This document shows, piece after piece, positions 14,517 to 22,593 of a DNA stretch of 24,340 nucleotides. Numbering within the stretch: the stretch's first letter is position 1; every line of letters begins with the position of its first letter. The notes below the pieces were generated by a model, which worked only from the letters and a program-made list of their open reading frames with translations, had not been told where the DNA came from and did not search any database. Source of the stretch: CAADGL01 sp964643885 (lineage in GTDB: Bacteria; Planctomycetota; Phycisphaerae; UBA1845; Fen-1342); contig CAZXUI010000073.1 of NCBI GenBank assembly GCA_964643885.1, forward strand, positions 1 through 24,340. Direction: 5' to 3'. The position numbers and the translations under genes are program-made.

Positions 14517-15377
14517 ATGTCACAACTCGGCATCCTCTTCGCCGTCTGGCTCGTCGGTCTGTTCATCTTCCACCAGCTCGAGCAGCGCGCCGGCCGGCCC
14601 GTTCACGGCCACTATCACACCGGCTATCCGCGCCGCGGCTACGTCGCCGACATCGTCTGGACGGCCGTCAACGGCCCGGGTCTGACCGCGCTCGAGAAGG
14701 TCCTGGTCGTCTGGCTGATCACGCTCATCCCCGCGGCCCACGAAACGCTGGCCGGCTGGCCGTGGGCGGCGCAGTTCGTCGCCTTCCTGCTGATCAATGA
14801 CTTCGGCCGCTACTGGCTGCACCGCTGGTATCACGAGTTCGGCGTGCTCTGGCGCGTGCATCGCGTGCATCACACGGCCGTGGAGATGGACGCCCTCTCG
14901 GTCTTCCGCCATCACACGCTCGAGATGGCCGCCAAAAGCCTGCTGCTGATCCTGCCGCTGCGGCTGCTGGGCGCGGCGGAGAGCGTGATCATCGCGTACA
15001 CCGTGATCGACATCCTCAAGGGCTTCTGGCACCACGCCAACCTGCGCTGCCACATCGGCCCGCTGAACTACGTCTTCAACTCCCCCGAGCTGCACTGGTG
15101 GCACCACGCCCAGGAAGGCCGCGGACAGAACTCCAACTACGGCTCGATCCTCTCCGTCTGGGACTGGCTCTTCGGGACGGCCTACTGGCCGCGCGGCCAG
15201 TGGCCGGACAAGATCGGCGTCGAGGGACTGGAGAGCTTTCCGGACTCGTTCCTCGGCCAGCTCGTGTCGATCCGATACGACGATGACGAGGCGCGGCGGG
15301 CGTACGGATCGCGTTCGCAGCGACCGGAGGCCGGCGCGGCCATGGTTGAGCCGCCGCCGGCGCGGATTCCTCCGTAG
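14517..15377 (+). CDS. Sterol desaturase / fatty acid hydroxylase-family membrane enzyme
   Basis: A 286-residue integral membrane di-iron oxygenase. The eight-histidine pattern is present: HRWYH (102-106), HRVHH (115-119), an HH at 132-133, WHHANLRCH (171-179) and HWWHH (193-197). Four or so hydrophobic segments include the N-terminal one and SLLLILPLRLL. The superfamily hydroxylates or desaturates lipids at C-H bonds; the substrate (sterol, fatty acid, carotenoid or hopanoid) cannot be told. The ATG at 14517 fits the promoter at 14481-14510. The C-terminus is a charged and Pro-rich tail. Confidence 0.93.
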   Translation: MSQLGILFAVWLVGLFIFHQLEQRAGRPVHGHYHTGYPRRGYVADIVWTAVNGPGLTALEKVLVVWLITLIPAAHETLAGWPWAAQFVAFLLINDFGRYWLHRWYHEFGVLWRVHRVHHTAVEMDALSVFRHHTLEMAAKSLLLILPLRLLGAAESVIIAYTVIDILKGFWHHANLRCHIGPLNYVFNSPELHWWHHAQEGRGQNSNYGSILSVWDWLFGTAYWPRGQWPDKIGVEGLESFPDSFLGQLVSIRYDDDEARRAYGSRSQRPEAGAAMVEPPPARIPP

Positions 15378-15771
15378 GGTGCGTCCCTCGACGCAGCGGT
15401 TCGCTGCGCGCAGGAGCTCAGGCGCGGTCCAGGAGGTCTCAGACCGTGCGCAGAGGCGCGCGGGTTCTGTGCAGGGTCGAGAACGTCTAAGGTTCACTCG
15501 ACGGGAATGGCGAGAGTGGTTGCTGCGTCAAAGGACGCTCGCTGCGGACCCGGTCGCGCTCGCCGACTCGCGAAAGACCGCCCCGAAGGGGAACGAGGTA
15601 TCGGTTATCAGACGCCCGGCCGCACCCTCGGACTCCCGTGGGCCGCGGGATACCACGAAGCGGGCCATTCCAAACCCTCGCCGGGAACGAAACTTGCCAC
15701 GCAATCCGACGGCACGCGCGGGCCGGCCGGCGGCTCTGCGCGCCTCAACATCACTCCCGCGGAGGCCCGCC
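15378..15771. other. Intergenic region without supported gene
   Basis: Just behind the hydroxylase stop lie two overlapping hairpins, TGCGTC-CCTC-GACGCA (15380-15395) and GCAGCG-GTT-CGCTGC (15393-15407). The rest is GC-rich with one long frame joined to the following peptidase. Its translation is Arg-rich and of poor complexity, and a good ribosome site exists at 15760-15764, so I do not treat it as coding. No promoter stands out. Confidence 0.5.
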
Positions 15772-16851
15772 ATGCAGATCACCCGCCTCGCTCGAAACCT
15801 CAGCGCGTCGGTTCTGGCTCTGCTCCCGGCCCTGACACTCCTGCCGGCCCCTGCGGCCGGGTCGGATGTCGGCCAGCTCATCGCCGACCAGATCGACGTG
15901 GTCAGCTACCGGCACTATCTCGACGATGTGCTCTACACGCACACGGGCGACAACCGCGGCCGCTTAGGGGCCCAGCGGACGCTGGCTCGCGACGCGATTT
16001 TCGCGGAGCTCCAGTCCTTCGGGCTGGAGGTGGTCCGCCAGCCGGTGCCGGACGCCCCCTACCCGTGCGAGAACGTGATCGGCACGCAGTCCGGGACCGT
16101 CGACGCGAGCGTCCAGTTCATCATCAGCGGCCACTTCGACTCCGTCGGCAACCCCGGCGCGGATGACGACGCCTCGGGCGTGGCCGCCGTGCTCGAGATC
16201 GCCCGCGTACTCTCGCAGTATGAGACACACTACACGATCAAGTACATCGGCTTCGACCTGGAGGAGCAGGGGCTGGTCGGGAGCGAGTACTACGTGCAAC
16301 AGTACTGGGGCGATGACATTCATGGCATGATCTCGCTGGACATGATCGCCTTCAACGGCGGCACGGGGACGACGCGCATCATCGGAGGTGGATACCCCGC
16401 GTCGACCGCATGGAAGAGCGCACTCGCACAGGCAGTCACGGAGTACGGCCAGGGACTTGTGCCGGAGGTTCGCAACCAACTCGTCGGAAGTGATCACGTG
16501 CCGTTCGAATGGGCGGGCTATCCGGCGTGCGTCATGAACGAAGACGGCTTCGCGAGCAACCCCTGCTATCACCGCACGTGCGACACGGTCGACACGCCCG
16601 GCTACATCGACTACGCGTACGCGGTCAGACAGGCGCGGAGCGTGGCCGGACTGCTGGCGGATGTGGCCGTGGTGATTCTGCCGCCCTGCCCGGGCGACCT
16701 GGACGGCGACCGCGTGGTCGATTTTGACGACCTGGTGATCGTGATGGGGTCGTACGGCGTCGACAGGGGCGGGGACGTGGACGGCGACGGGGACACGGAC
16801 TTCGCGGACCTGGTGGAGCTGCTGGCGTACTACGGATTGACTTGCCAGTAA
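15772..16851 (+). CDS. Secreted M28-family metallopeptidase with dockerin-like C-terminus
   Basis: A 359-residue zinc aminopeptidase-type enzyme. The signal peptide runs to about residue 30 (ASVLALLPALTLLPAPAAG). M28 metal and catalytic residues are in place: HFDS (His121, Asp123), ADDDASG (Asp132/133), LEEQG (Glu164/165), SLDMIAFN (Asp190), SDHVPF (His242) and the late CYHRTCDT (His267). Residues 306-356 form a dockerin-like pair of Ca-binding repeats, GDLDGDRVVDFDDLV and GDVDGDGDTDFADLV, common in planctomycete secreted proteins. It should be exported and perhaps anchored or complexed through the dockerin module. The ATG at 15772 has GGAGG seven bases upstream. No cohesin is visible here. 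Confidence 0.94.
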   Translation: MQITRLARNLSASVLALLPALTLLPAPAAGSDVGQLIADQIDVVSYRHYLDDVLYTHTGDNRGRLGAQRTLARDAIFAELQSFGLEVVRQPVPDAPYPCENVIGTQSGTVDASVQFIISGHFDSVGNPGADDDASGVAAVLEIARVLSQYETHYTIKYIGFDLEEQGLVGSEYYVQQYWGDDIHGMISLDMIAFNGGTGTTRIIGGGYPASTAWKSALAQAVTEYGQGLVPEVRNQLVGSDHVPFEWAGYPACVMNEDGFASNPCYHRTCDTVDTPGYIDYAYAVRQARSVAGLLADVAVVILPPCPGDLDGDRVVDFDDLVIVMGSYGVDRGGDVDGDGDTDFADLVELLAYYGLTCQ

Positions 16852-16885
16852 CGGGCGCTGGACGATCATCGCGCGAATTAGCTTG

Positions 16886-16913
16886 CACGTGCGAGAATCC
16901 TTTCTCGCACGTG
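16886..16913. repeat. 12-bp perfect hairpin, GTGCGAGAATCC family
   Basis: CACGTGCGAGAA (16886-16897) pairs exactly with 16902-16913 around a TCCT loop. It lies about 35 bases behind the M28 stop and could end its transcript, but no T run follows. A related hairpin is at 17150-17173. Confidence 0.9.
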
Positions 16914-16931
16914 ATCCGCTGCTCCGAGAAT

Positions 16932-17082
16932 GGGGGACCGGCCTCTGGCCGGTCACTGGGCGACAGGTCTCCGACCTGTCGCGCTCTTGCCCGTCAGGGC
17001 AAACGACCGTAGCCGGTGGCTTGAAGCCACCGGAAAGCTCGTCCCTCTACGTCGTCCATGGGGCCTTCGTCTCGGACCACGG
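16932..17082. repeat. Four-hairpin dispersed module, copy 2
   Basis: This is a close copy of 105-255 with the same hairpins in the same order: GACCGGCC/GGCCGGTC (16936-16954), GACAGGTC/GACCTGTC (16962-16980), TTGCCC-GTCA-GGGCAA (16987-17002) and CCGGTGGCT-TGA-AGCCACCGG (17013-17033). The tail with TCTACGTCGTCC follows. Unlike copy 1 there is a single leading unit, and the last loop is one base longer. The rest of 16852-17286 holds the two flanking GTGCGAG hairpins and a TAGAAT box at 17237-17242. Confidence 0.92.
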
Positions 17083-17149
17083 CACAAAAGGGACAATCCC
17101 GCCTCGCATGCTGATCCCGAAACGGCAACCCCCCCGATCGCGTGGTCCT

Positions 17150-17173
17150 CGTGCGAGAATCCCTCCTCGCACG
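17150..17173. repeat. Second GTGCGAGAATCC-family hairpin
   Basis: CGTGCGAG (17150-17157) pairs with CTCGCACG (17166-17173) around an 8-base loop. The shared core with 16886-16913 is GTGCGAGAATCC. The two hairpins stand in the same orientation on either side of module copy 2, about 260 bp apart. Confidence 0.8.
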
Positions 17174-17286
17174 CAAGACGGCGACGAGATCCCCCGGAGA
17201 GTATCTCTGCCGCACCGCCCTTTCGGCAAAGCGATGTAGAATACGCGGGGTCGGGCGCGGAGTCCCTGACGGCCGAGGAGAGCGTG

Positions 17287-17694
17287 ATGGCGGTGCGGCT
17301 TTTTCGCGTGATCGTGCCGGTCGGGGATATCGAGCGGGCTGCGGGGTTCTACGCGGTCGTGCTGGGGGCGGCCGGCGTGCGGGTCTCCGCCGGGCGGCAC
17401 TACTTCGACTGCGGCGGGACGATCCTGGCGTGCTACGACCCGCGGGCGGACGGCGACGACGGCCCGCCGCGGCCGAACGCGGAGTGGCTCTACCTGTCGG
17501 TGCCGGACCTGGAGGGGACGTACGAGGCCTGCCGTCGGGCGGGGGCGAGCTTCAGCCACGAGGATGTGCACGGCGAGCCGGGCGGGCGGATCGCGACGCG
17601 GCCGTGGGGCGAGCGGTCGTTCTACGTCGAGGACCCGTTCGGGAATAAGCTGTGTTTCGTGGAGAGAGGGACGGAGTTTGTGGGGAGGGATTGA
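17287..17694 (+). CDS. VOC (glyoxalase/bleomycin resistance)-superfamily protein
   Basis: This 135-residue protein has the two halves of a VOC fold. The N-terminal motif is RVIVPVGDIERAAGFYAVVLG (7-27), and the C-terminal motif is ERSFYVEDPFGNKLCFVE (109-126). Glu126 in the final strand is a typical metal ligand. Members include lyases, dioxygenases and resistance proteins; the substrate is not inferable. AGGAG about seven bases before the ATG at 17287 sets the start. The stop codon falls in an 8-bp microrepeat. No co-directional partner is close. Confidence 0.9.
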   Translation: MAVRLFRVIVPVGDIERAAGFYAVVLGAAGVRVSAGRHYFDCGGTILACYDPRADGDDGPPRPNAEWLYLSVPDLEGTYEACRRAGASFSHEDVHGEPGGRIATRPWGERSFYVEDPFGNKLCFVERGTEFVGRD

Positions 17695-17708
17695 GGGATT
17701 GAGGGATT
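17685..17708. repeat. Three 8-bp microrepeats over the VOC stop codon
   Basis: GAGGGATT occurs three times in a row (17685, 17693, 17701), followed by GAGGGGG. The VOC stop TGA (17692-17694) lies within it, so gain or loss of units would alter the sequence after, or the last codons of, the gene. Confidence 0.85.
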
Positions 17709-17865
17709 GAGGGGGTGCGAGGCCGATGGTCGCCGTCGACGAAGGCAGGCGATCCACTGAGCCCGCGGCCGTGGCGCAATCGAAACGCGAAGACCGCAAC
17801 CTCCTCGCCTGCTGGGCAGGCAGTAGAGACTCTCATTGAGACTGGATCAAGATCTGGGGAGCAGG

Positions 17866-18018
17866 TCACTCCAGCACGGTGCGGCGGGTGAGGCCGTCGG
17901 CGTTGTAGAACTCGAGCTTGCCGCCGCTGACGCGGACGTTGCCCGCGTCGTCGATGAACCGCCCATGCACGCGGCAGAACGCCGCCAGGCTGCGGACGCG
18001 GAAGTCGTCGAACGTCAC
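17866..18018 (-). pseudogene. 3' fragment of an unidentified coding sequence
   Basis: On the minus strand, a 50-codon open stretch from a GTG reads VTFDDFRVRSLAAFCRVHGR, then FIDDAGNVRVSGGKLEFYNADGLTRRTVLE and stops. It has good amino-acid composition and the YNADG pattern seen in YD-repeat proteins. The frame stays open upstream, but that part is low-complexity and has no start. It looks like the end of a truncated secreted or YD-type gene, though I cannot name it. The remaining bases to 18179 hold the hairpin at 18090-18117. Confidence 0.4.
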
Positions 18019-18089
18019 GGCTAACAGGATTTGCTGTAACCCACTCGCAGAGGAACGGAAAGGGGGGCCCTGGATGCGGAACCTCGGGG

Positions 18090-18117
18090 CCCCGTGCTTG
18101 GCGCACGGGGTTCTGAT
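18090..18117 (+). repeat. Single TYGGC-loop hairpin with TTCTGAT tail
   Basis: CCCCGTGC-TTGGC-GCACGGGG is followed by TTCTGAT (18111-18117). The 8-bp arms differ from those at 7196-7331, but the loop (TYGGC) and tail are the same. Confidence 0.85.
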
Positions 18118-18179
18118 TCACCCGCCGCGCCATCCCGCGTCCGCCCTGGCGGGCTGGGAGAAGACGCACTCAAACAGCG

Positions 18180-19301
18180 TCACGCCTTCAGCCGCTCCGG
18201 GTTCAGCGGCTCCAGGTCCGGCGTGACGAAGCGGCCGTCCTTGCGCACCAGCTCGCCGTCGAAGTAGAGCTCCCCGCCGCCGCACTCGGGTGTCTGAATC
18301 AGCACCAGGTCCCAGTGAATCTCGCTGATGTTGCCGTTGAAGGCCTCGTCGTAGCAGCGGCCGGGGGTGAGGTGGATGCTGCCGGCGATCTTCTCGTCGA
18401 AGAGGATGTCCTTCATCGGCCGGGTGATGTAGGGGTGGAAGCCGATGGCGAATTCGCCCGTGTAGCGGGCGCCTTCATCCGTATCGAGCACCTCCAGCAG
18501 CTTGGGCGTGTTGGTGCTGGAGGCGTCGACGATCCTGCCCTCGCGGAAGACCAGCCGGACGTGGTCGTGCGTCGTGCCGCGGTAGAGCGTGGTGGCGTTG
18601 AACTCGATCACGCCGTTGATGCTGTTGCGGACCGGGGCGGTGAAGACCTCGCCGTCGGGGATGTTGAGCTTGCCGTCGCAGGCGACGGCCGGAATGCCCT
18701 TGATGCTGAAGCTCAGGTCGGTCGCGCCTGGGCCCTTGATGCGGACCTTGTCGGTCCGCTCCATCCGCTGCTTGAGGGCCTGCATGGCCCTGCCCATGCG
18801 GGCGTAGTCCATCGTGCAGACGGTAAAATAGAAATCCTCGAACGCCTCGGTGGACATCTGGGCGAGCTGGGCCATGCTCGGGCTGGGCCAGCGCAGGACG
18901 ACCCAGCGGGTCTTCTTGACGCGGATCTCGGCGTGGACGCGCTTCCAGACGGTCGTCTCGTAGATCTTCTGCCTGTCGGCCGGCACGTCGGAAAGCTCCG
19001 AGACGTTGGGGTTGCCGCGGGCGCCGATGTAGCACTGGACGTTCTCCATGCGGTGGCGCTCGACGTCGGCGATCAGGTCCCACTGGGCCTGCTCGGCCGC
19101 GAGCATCAGGGCGCGGTTGACCTGGTTGCTTTTGAGCGAGACGAGGGGGTGTGCGCCGGCCTGGCGGGCGACCCGGACGCACTCGCAGGTGAACTCGTGG
19201 GGCACGTCGATGGCCTCGATGAGGATCTTGTCGCCGGGCTTCACGGCGCAGGAGTAATTGACGAGGACATCGGCGAGCCGGGTGATGCGCGGGTCGATCA
19301 T
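18180..19301 (-). CDS. M29-family metal-dependent aminopeptidase
   Basis: A 373-residue cytoplasmic aminopeptidase of the AmpS / thermophilic aminopeptidase family. Metal ligand positions match the family: Glu218 in IPDGEVFTAP, Glu283 in YTGEFAIG, His310 and Tyr317 in SIHLTPGRCY, and His329 and Asp331 in IHWDLV. The spacing is like characterised members except that the last gap is shorter. Start at ATG 19301 has GGAG eight bases upstream. A longer frame upstream is low-complexity and crosses repeats. It releases N-terminal residues from peptides. It stands alone on the minus strand. Confidence 0.94.
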   Translation of the reverse strand: MIDPRITRLADVLVNYSCAVKPGDKILIEAIDVPHEFTCECVRVARQAGAHPLVSLKSNQVNRALMLAAEQAQWDLIADVERHRMENVQCYIGARGNPNVSELSDVPADRQKIYETTVWKRVHAEIRVKKTRWVVLRWPSPSMAQLAQMSTEAFEDFYFTVCTMDYARMGRAMQALKQRMERTDKVRIKGPGATDLSFSIKGIPAVACDGKLNIPDGEVFTAPVRNSINGVIEFNATTLYRGTTHDHVRLVFREGRIVDASSTNTPKLLEVLDTDEGARYTGEFAIGFHPYITRPMKDILFDEKIAGSIHLTPGRCYDEAFNGNISEIHWDLVLIQTPECGGGELYFDGELVRKDGRFVTPDLEPLNPERLKA

Positions 19302-19382
19302 GTTGCGTCTCCATGGAATGATTCGTGAGAACCGCAGGATAGCACGAGCGGGCGGCAGGCGGAACCTGGTCGGGTGTAGCGG

Positions 19383-19474
19383 GGCGGCCCTCCCTGGCCG
19401 CCGATGAATGGAGATCGGTGCGCGTACGCCGGCCCCGCCTGGCTGTTCGGTGGCAGGCACGGAGGCCTGCCCCA
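19383..19474. repeat. Two palindromic elements upstream of the M29 gene
   Basis: GGCGGCC-CTCCCT-GGCCGCC (19383-19402) and GGCAGGC-ACGGAG-GCCTGCC (19452-19471) are perfect 7-bp hairpins. The reverse complement of the second has a CTCCGT loop, close to the first, so they may be members of one family with different arms. They fill most of the space between two minus-strand genes. Confidence 0.7.
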
Positions 19475-19493
19475 CTGGCTCAGTGGCGCGCGG

Positions 19494-20177
19494 TCAGGCG
19501 TCAGATTGGAGGCGCTCGGTTTCCGGTTGCTCGCACCTCAGGCGCTCGGTCTGCGGGTCGTTGCGGACCGGCTCGCCGCACTCGGGACAGCGGACGGGCG
19601 AGGCCCGCAGATCGTAGCCGCAGCGGGCACAATAACCAGGCGGCGGCGTTTCTGGCGCATAGCGAACCAGGAACGACCAGATCGCGAGCATGAGCACGAA
19701 CAATCCCACGTGTATCAAGAGGCCGAACACCAGTGTGACCACCAGCGTCGCGACGAAGCCGGACGGCCCGCCCGGAAGCGTTCGCAGCAGTGGCTCGAGT
19801 TCGATCACGACCGCCATCCCGACCAGAAGATCCGGAACCCAGCCGATCGGAACCGCTAACACGGACGCAGTTCGCAAGAGATACGCCGCCTTCACCGTCC
19901 GCCACGCATACGGCCGCCGCACGGCCCGCCCAAACGCCTCGCTCGATCCGGCGACCAGATAGAGCACGGCAAAAACCGCGATACCCGGCAGCATGCCGAG
20001 AATGCCCATTCGATCAGACCCGAACCAGCCGAGCGTAAAGCCGGGAATGGCGTTGACGAAGACCAGCGCCGCGCCGATCACACCCCGAGCAACGCGGCTG
20101 TCGAAGTCCAGAGAAGGGAGGGACTCGTCGGCCAGCACGCGCGATCCCCGAAAAAAGGGCTCAGTCGCAGAAGGCAC
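19494..20177 (-). CDS. Four-segment membrane protein with CGYDLR zinc ribbon
   Basis: This 227-residue protein has about four hydrophobic segments (about 30-53, 57-77, 102-130 and 140-172). A C-terminal zinc ribbon follows with CARCGYDLRASPVRCPECG, cysteines 183, 186, 197 and 200. This ribbon is widespread in planctomycete membrane proteins of unknown function. The last 20 residues contain a near-duplicate of ERLRCEQPETERL, reflecting a short DNA duplication. The start is GTG at 20177 with AGGA nearby; it is weakly supported. Function unknown. Confidence 0.75.
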   Translation of the reverse strand: MPSATEPFFRGSRVLADESLPSLDFDSRVARGVIGAALVFVNAIPGFTLGWFGSDRMGILGMLPGIAVFAVLYLVAGSSEAFGRAVRRPYAWRTVKAAYLLRTASVLAVPIGWVPDLLVGMAVVIELEPLLRTLPGGPSGFVATLVVTLVFGLLIHVGLFVLMLAIWSFLVRYAPETPPPGYCARCGYDLRASPVRCPECGEPVRNDPQTERLRCEQPETERLQSDA

Positions 20178-20265
20178 GCTCGAAGTCCTGTACTGTGGAA
20201 TGCCTCGGCCGGTTCGCCCGCCGCGGCGCTTTCCAGAATTCTTCGATCGCTCGACGCGCAGCCGA

Positions 20266-20811
20266 TCACGTCTCGCGGCTGAGCGTCATCTCGAAGAACT
20301 GCCGCCATTGCTCCCCGTCGGCGCTCATCTCCCCGATCTCGTGCCACTGCCCCTTCTCGTTGAGGCGGATCGTGTAGCGGATTCTGCGGCCGCCTGAATC
20401 GATCCGCCAGATCAGCTTCTCCCCGTCCAGCTCGGCCTTGAAATCGCCGCTGCGGCCGGCGGCCAGATGCGTCTGCATGCGATAGTGCCTGTTCTGCGGA
20501 TCGTACGAAAGGATCGCCACGGCGTGATGCTCCGGCGGCGCGCCGGCCGCGACGCCGGCCCCCGCGTGGCGGCCTTCGATCAGCAGGATCAGGCCGTCCA
20601 GCCGCTTCTCGACCTTCTCGGTGCCCTGGAATTCGTGCCGCTGGCCGTGGGACATCTCGATCCAGCCTTCGCCCTTCCAGTTGCCGGCCAGAAACTCGAC
20701 CTGCTTCATGGCCGCGACGTGCTCGGGCGAGGCTTTCTCGGGCGGACGCTGGGCGGCGGCCAGCGGGACGAACAGGGCTGCGGAAACGGCGAGGGCAAGG
20801 CGCGCGATCAT
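20266..20811 (-). CDS. Secreted DUF1579-like beta-barrel protein
   Basis: A 181-residue protein with a signal peptide (MIARLALAVSAALFVPLAAA). It has FLAGNWKGEGW near residue 41, a set of amphipathic strands (HAVAILSYDPQNRHYRM, IRYTIRLNEKGQWHEIG) and a final FFEMTLSRE. The pattern is that of the DUF1579 or related lipocalin-like families of secreted small beta barrels with unknown ligand. GGAG lies nine bases before the ATG. It follows nuoD by 86 bases on the same strand but is not an NDH-1 subunit. Confidence 0.75.
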   Translation of the reverse strand: MIARLALAVSAALFVPLAAAQRPPEKASPEHVAAMKQVEFLAGNWKGEGWIEMSHGQRHEFQGTEKVEKRLDGLILLIEGRHAGAGVAAGAPPEHHAVAILSYDPQNRHYRMQTHLAAGRSGDFKAELDGEKLIWRIDSGGRRIRYTIRLNEKGQWHEIGEMSADGEQWRQFFEMTLSRET

Positions 20812-20897
20812 GAGTGGCTCCAGCTCAAAGTGTGGCGTTCTGCGAAACGGCCGGCTCCGGTCCGGAGTTTACCGCGCGGGCCGCGCGGCCGCCGCAC

Positions 20898-22124
20898 TCA
20901 GCGGTCCACCTCGCCCATGACGATGTCGATACTGCCGACGATGGCCGGCACGTCGGCCAGCAGGACGTTGCGGCAGACCTCCGGCAGGATCGAGATGTTG
21001 CAGAAGCTCGGGCCGCGGGCCTTGACGCGATAGGGAATCGCCGAGCCGTCGCCCTCGATGTAGAAACCGAGCTGGCCGCGCGGGTTCTCGCCCTCGAAGT
21101 AGATCTCGCGCGGCGGCAGCTTGGCGTTCTTGGCCCCCTTGGCCTTGGTCGGGCCGTCGGCCGGCATCTGCTCGAGCGCCTGCCGCAGGATGCGCACGCT
21201 CTGCTTCATCTCCAGCATGCGGACGAAGTAGCGGTTCCAGCAGTCGCCGCAGACGACCTCTTCGGGGATGCTGTCGCGGCCGCCGTCGATGCCGATCGGA
21301 ATGTCGAACTCGAAGCGGTCGTAGAGGTCATAGGGCCGGGCCCGGCGCAGGTCCCAGCGCACGCCGCTGGCCCGCAGGCAGGGCCCGCTCAGGCCGTAGG
21401 CGATGGCCCGGTCCGGCGGAATGACGCCCACGCCGGCCGTGCGGCGGATGAAGATGTAATTGAAGCTCAGCAGGTCGTTGTACTCGTCGATCTTGGGCTC
21501 GAAGTAGTCGAGGAACTCGCGTGTGCGGGCGGCCAGCTCGGGCGGGAAGGGGTCCTGGTTCGGGGCGGCCGGGCAGTTCGGCCCGCCGGGGTAGATGTAG
21601 GAGTAGGTTAACCGGGCGCCGCACATGGCCTCGAACAGGTCGAGGATGTACTCGCGCTCGCGGAAGGCATAGAGGAACGGCGTGAAGGCGCCCATGTCGA
21701 GGCCGTAGGTGCCGAAGCTGACCAGGTGGCTGGCGATGCGGTTCAGCTCGGCCGCGATGATGCGGATGTACTTGCCGCGCTCGGGCACTTCGATGCCGCA
21801 GAGCTGCTCGACGGCGATCGACCAGGTGTGGTTGTTGTTCATCGCGGCCAGGTAGTCCATGCGGTCGGTCTTCGGGATCCACTGCCAGGTCTGAAGGTTC
21901 TCGCCGATCTTCTCGGCACAGCGATGCAGATAGCCGACGTAGGGGCGGGCCTCGAGCACCAGCTCCCCGTCGGTGCGCAGAACGACGCGCAGCACGCCGT
22001 GCGTGGCCGGGTGCTGCGGGCCCATGTTGATCAGCATCTCTTCGGTGGCCAGGTCGGCGATCTCGTCCTGGCGCAGATCGAAGTTGATGTCGGGGGCGAG
22101 CTCGAGCCGGGTCGTGCGGGTCAT
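20898..22124 (-). CDS. nuoD: NADH-quinone oxidoreductase subunit D
   Basis: The 49-kDa subunit of complex I lines the quinone site with NuoB. The 408-residue protein has the family signatures INMGPQHPATHGVLR, VGYLHRCAEKIGE, MDYLAAMNNNHTW, NRIASHLVSFGTYGLDMGAF and the ending GSIDIVMGEVDR. One oddity is HRC where HRG is usual. A small Lys-rich insert (TKAKGAKNAKL) precedes the REIYFEGENPRG segment. ATG at 22124 is chosen; it follows the lipoprotein stop by four bases. No other nuo gene follows downstream, so the remaining complex I genes must be elsewhere. Confidence 0.97.
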   Translation of the reverse strand: MTRTTRLELAPDINFDLRQDEIADLATEEMLINMGPQHPATHGVLRVVLRTDGELVLEARPYVGYLHRCAEKIGENLQTWQWIPKTDRMDYLAAMNNNHTWSIAVEQLCGIEVPERGKYIRIIAAELNRIASHLVSFGTYGLDMGAFTPFLYAFREREYILDLFEAMCGARLTYSYIYPGGPNCPAAPNQDPFPPELAARTREFLDYFEPKIDEYNDLLSFNYIFIRRTAGVGVIPPDRAIAYGLSGPCLRASGVRWDLRRARPYDLYDRFEFDIPIGIDGGRDSIPEEVVCGDCWNRYFVRMLEMKQSVRILRQALEQMPADGPTKAKGAKNAKLPPREIYFEGENPRGQLGFYIEGDGSAIPYRVKARGPSFCNISILPEVCRNVLLADVPAIVGSIDIVMGEVDR

Positions 22125-22128
22125 GGAG

Positions 22129-22593
22129 CTACTCACTGGTTGCGGGCGATTCGGATTCGGGTTCGTAGGATCGGACCTCGATTACATCGTGCTGGATCTG
22201 GATGCCTTCGCGCTGGGCGCGGCGGTCGATTCGCGTCTGCTGCTTGAACCTGGCCACGTCGCCGTCGATCAGCATGAGCTGATAGTTCACGACGCGCTCC
22301 GGGCTCTCGACGATCGTGAACCAGTCGCCGATGCGAAGCTCGGCCTGGCCGGCCGGCGACCGGCCGACGTACATCTGCCCGCCGCCGCCGGCCTCGACGT
22401 AGACGCCGTACTGGTGCACATCCACGACGCGAAGGCCGTCGATCCGCTTTCCGCCCGGACCGCCGCCGGAGCCGCAGCCCGCCAGCAGCCAGCCGCACAG
22501 CGCCGCCGAGGCGAGCAGCGGCACGATCCGCCCGGCCGGGCCGCGAGAACCGCCGCCGCCGCGTCGTTCAATGCTGTGGGCGGCTCTGGCCAT
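22129..22593 (-). CDS. Lipoprotein encoded between nuoC and nuoD
   Basis: A 154-residue protein with a long basic n-region and hydrophobic stretch ending in LLAGC, a strong lipobox (Cys40). A beta-rich segment follows (RVVDVHQYGVYVEAGGGGQM, ELRIGDWFTIV, YQLMLIDGDVARFKQQTRID). I do not recognise the family. Its start overlaps nuoC by 26 bases, and its stop is four bases before nuoD. It must therefore be co-transcribed with the complex I genes and is probably translationally coupled. Its role in the envelope is unknown. Confidence 0.75.
   Translation of the reverse strand: MARAAHSIERRGGGGSRGPAGRIVPLLASAALCGWLLAGCGSGGGPGGKRIDGLRVVDVHQYGVYVEAGGGGQMYVGRSPAGQAELRIGDWFTIVESPERVVNYQLMLIDGDVARFKQQTRIDRRAQREGIQIQHDVIEVRSYEPESESPATSE

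Noticed and set aside
15378..15771. N-terminal extension of the M28 peptidase
   Set aside because: The frame is open, but the translation is Arg-rich and a signal peptide with a good GGAGG site begins at 15772.
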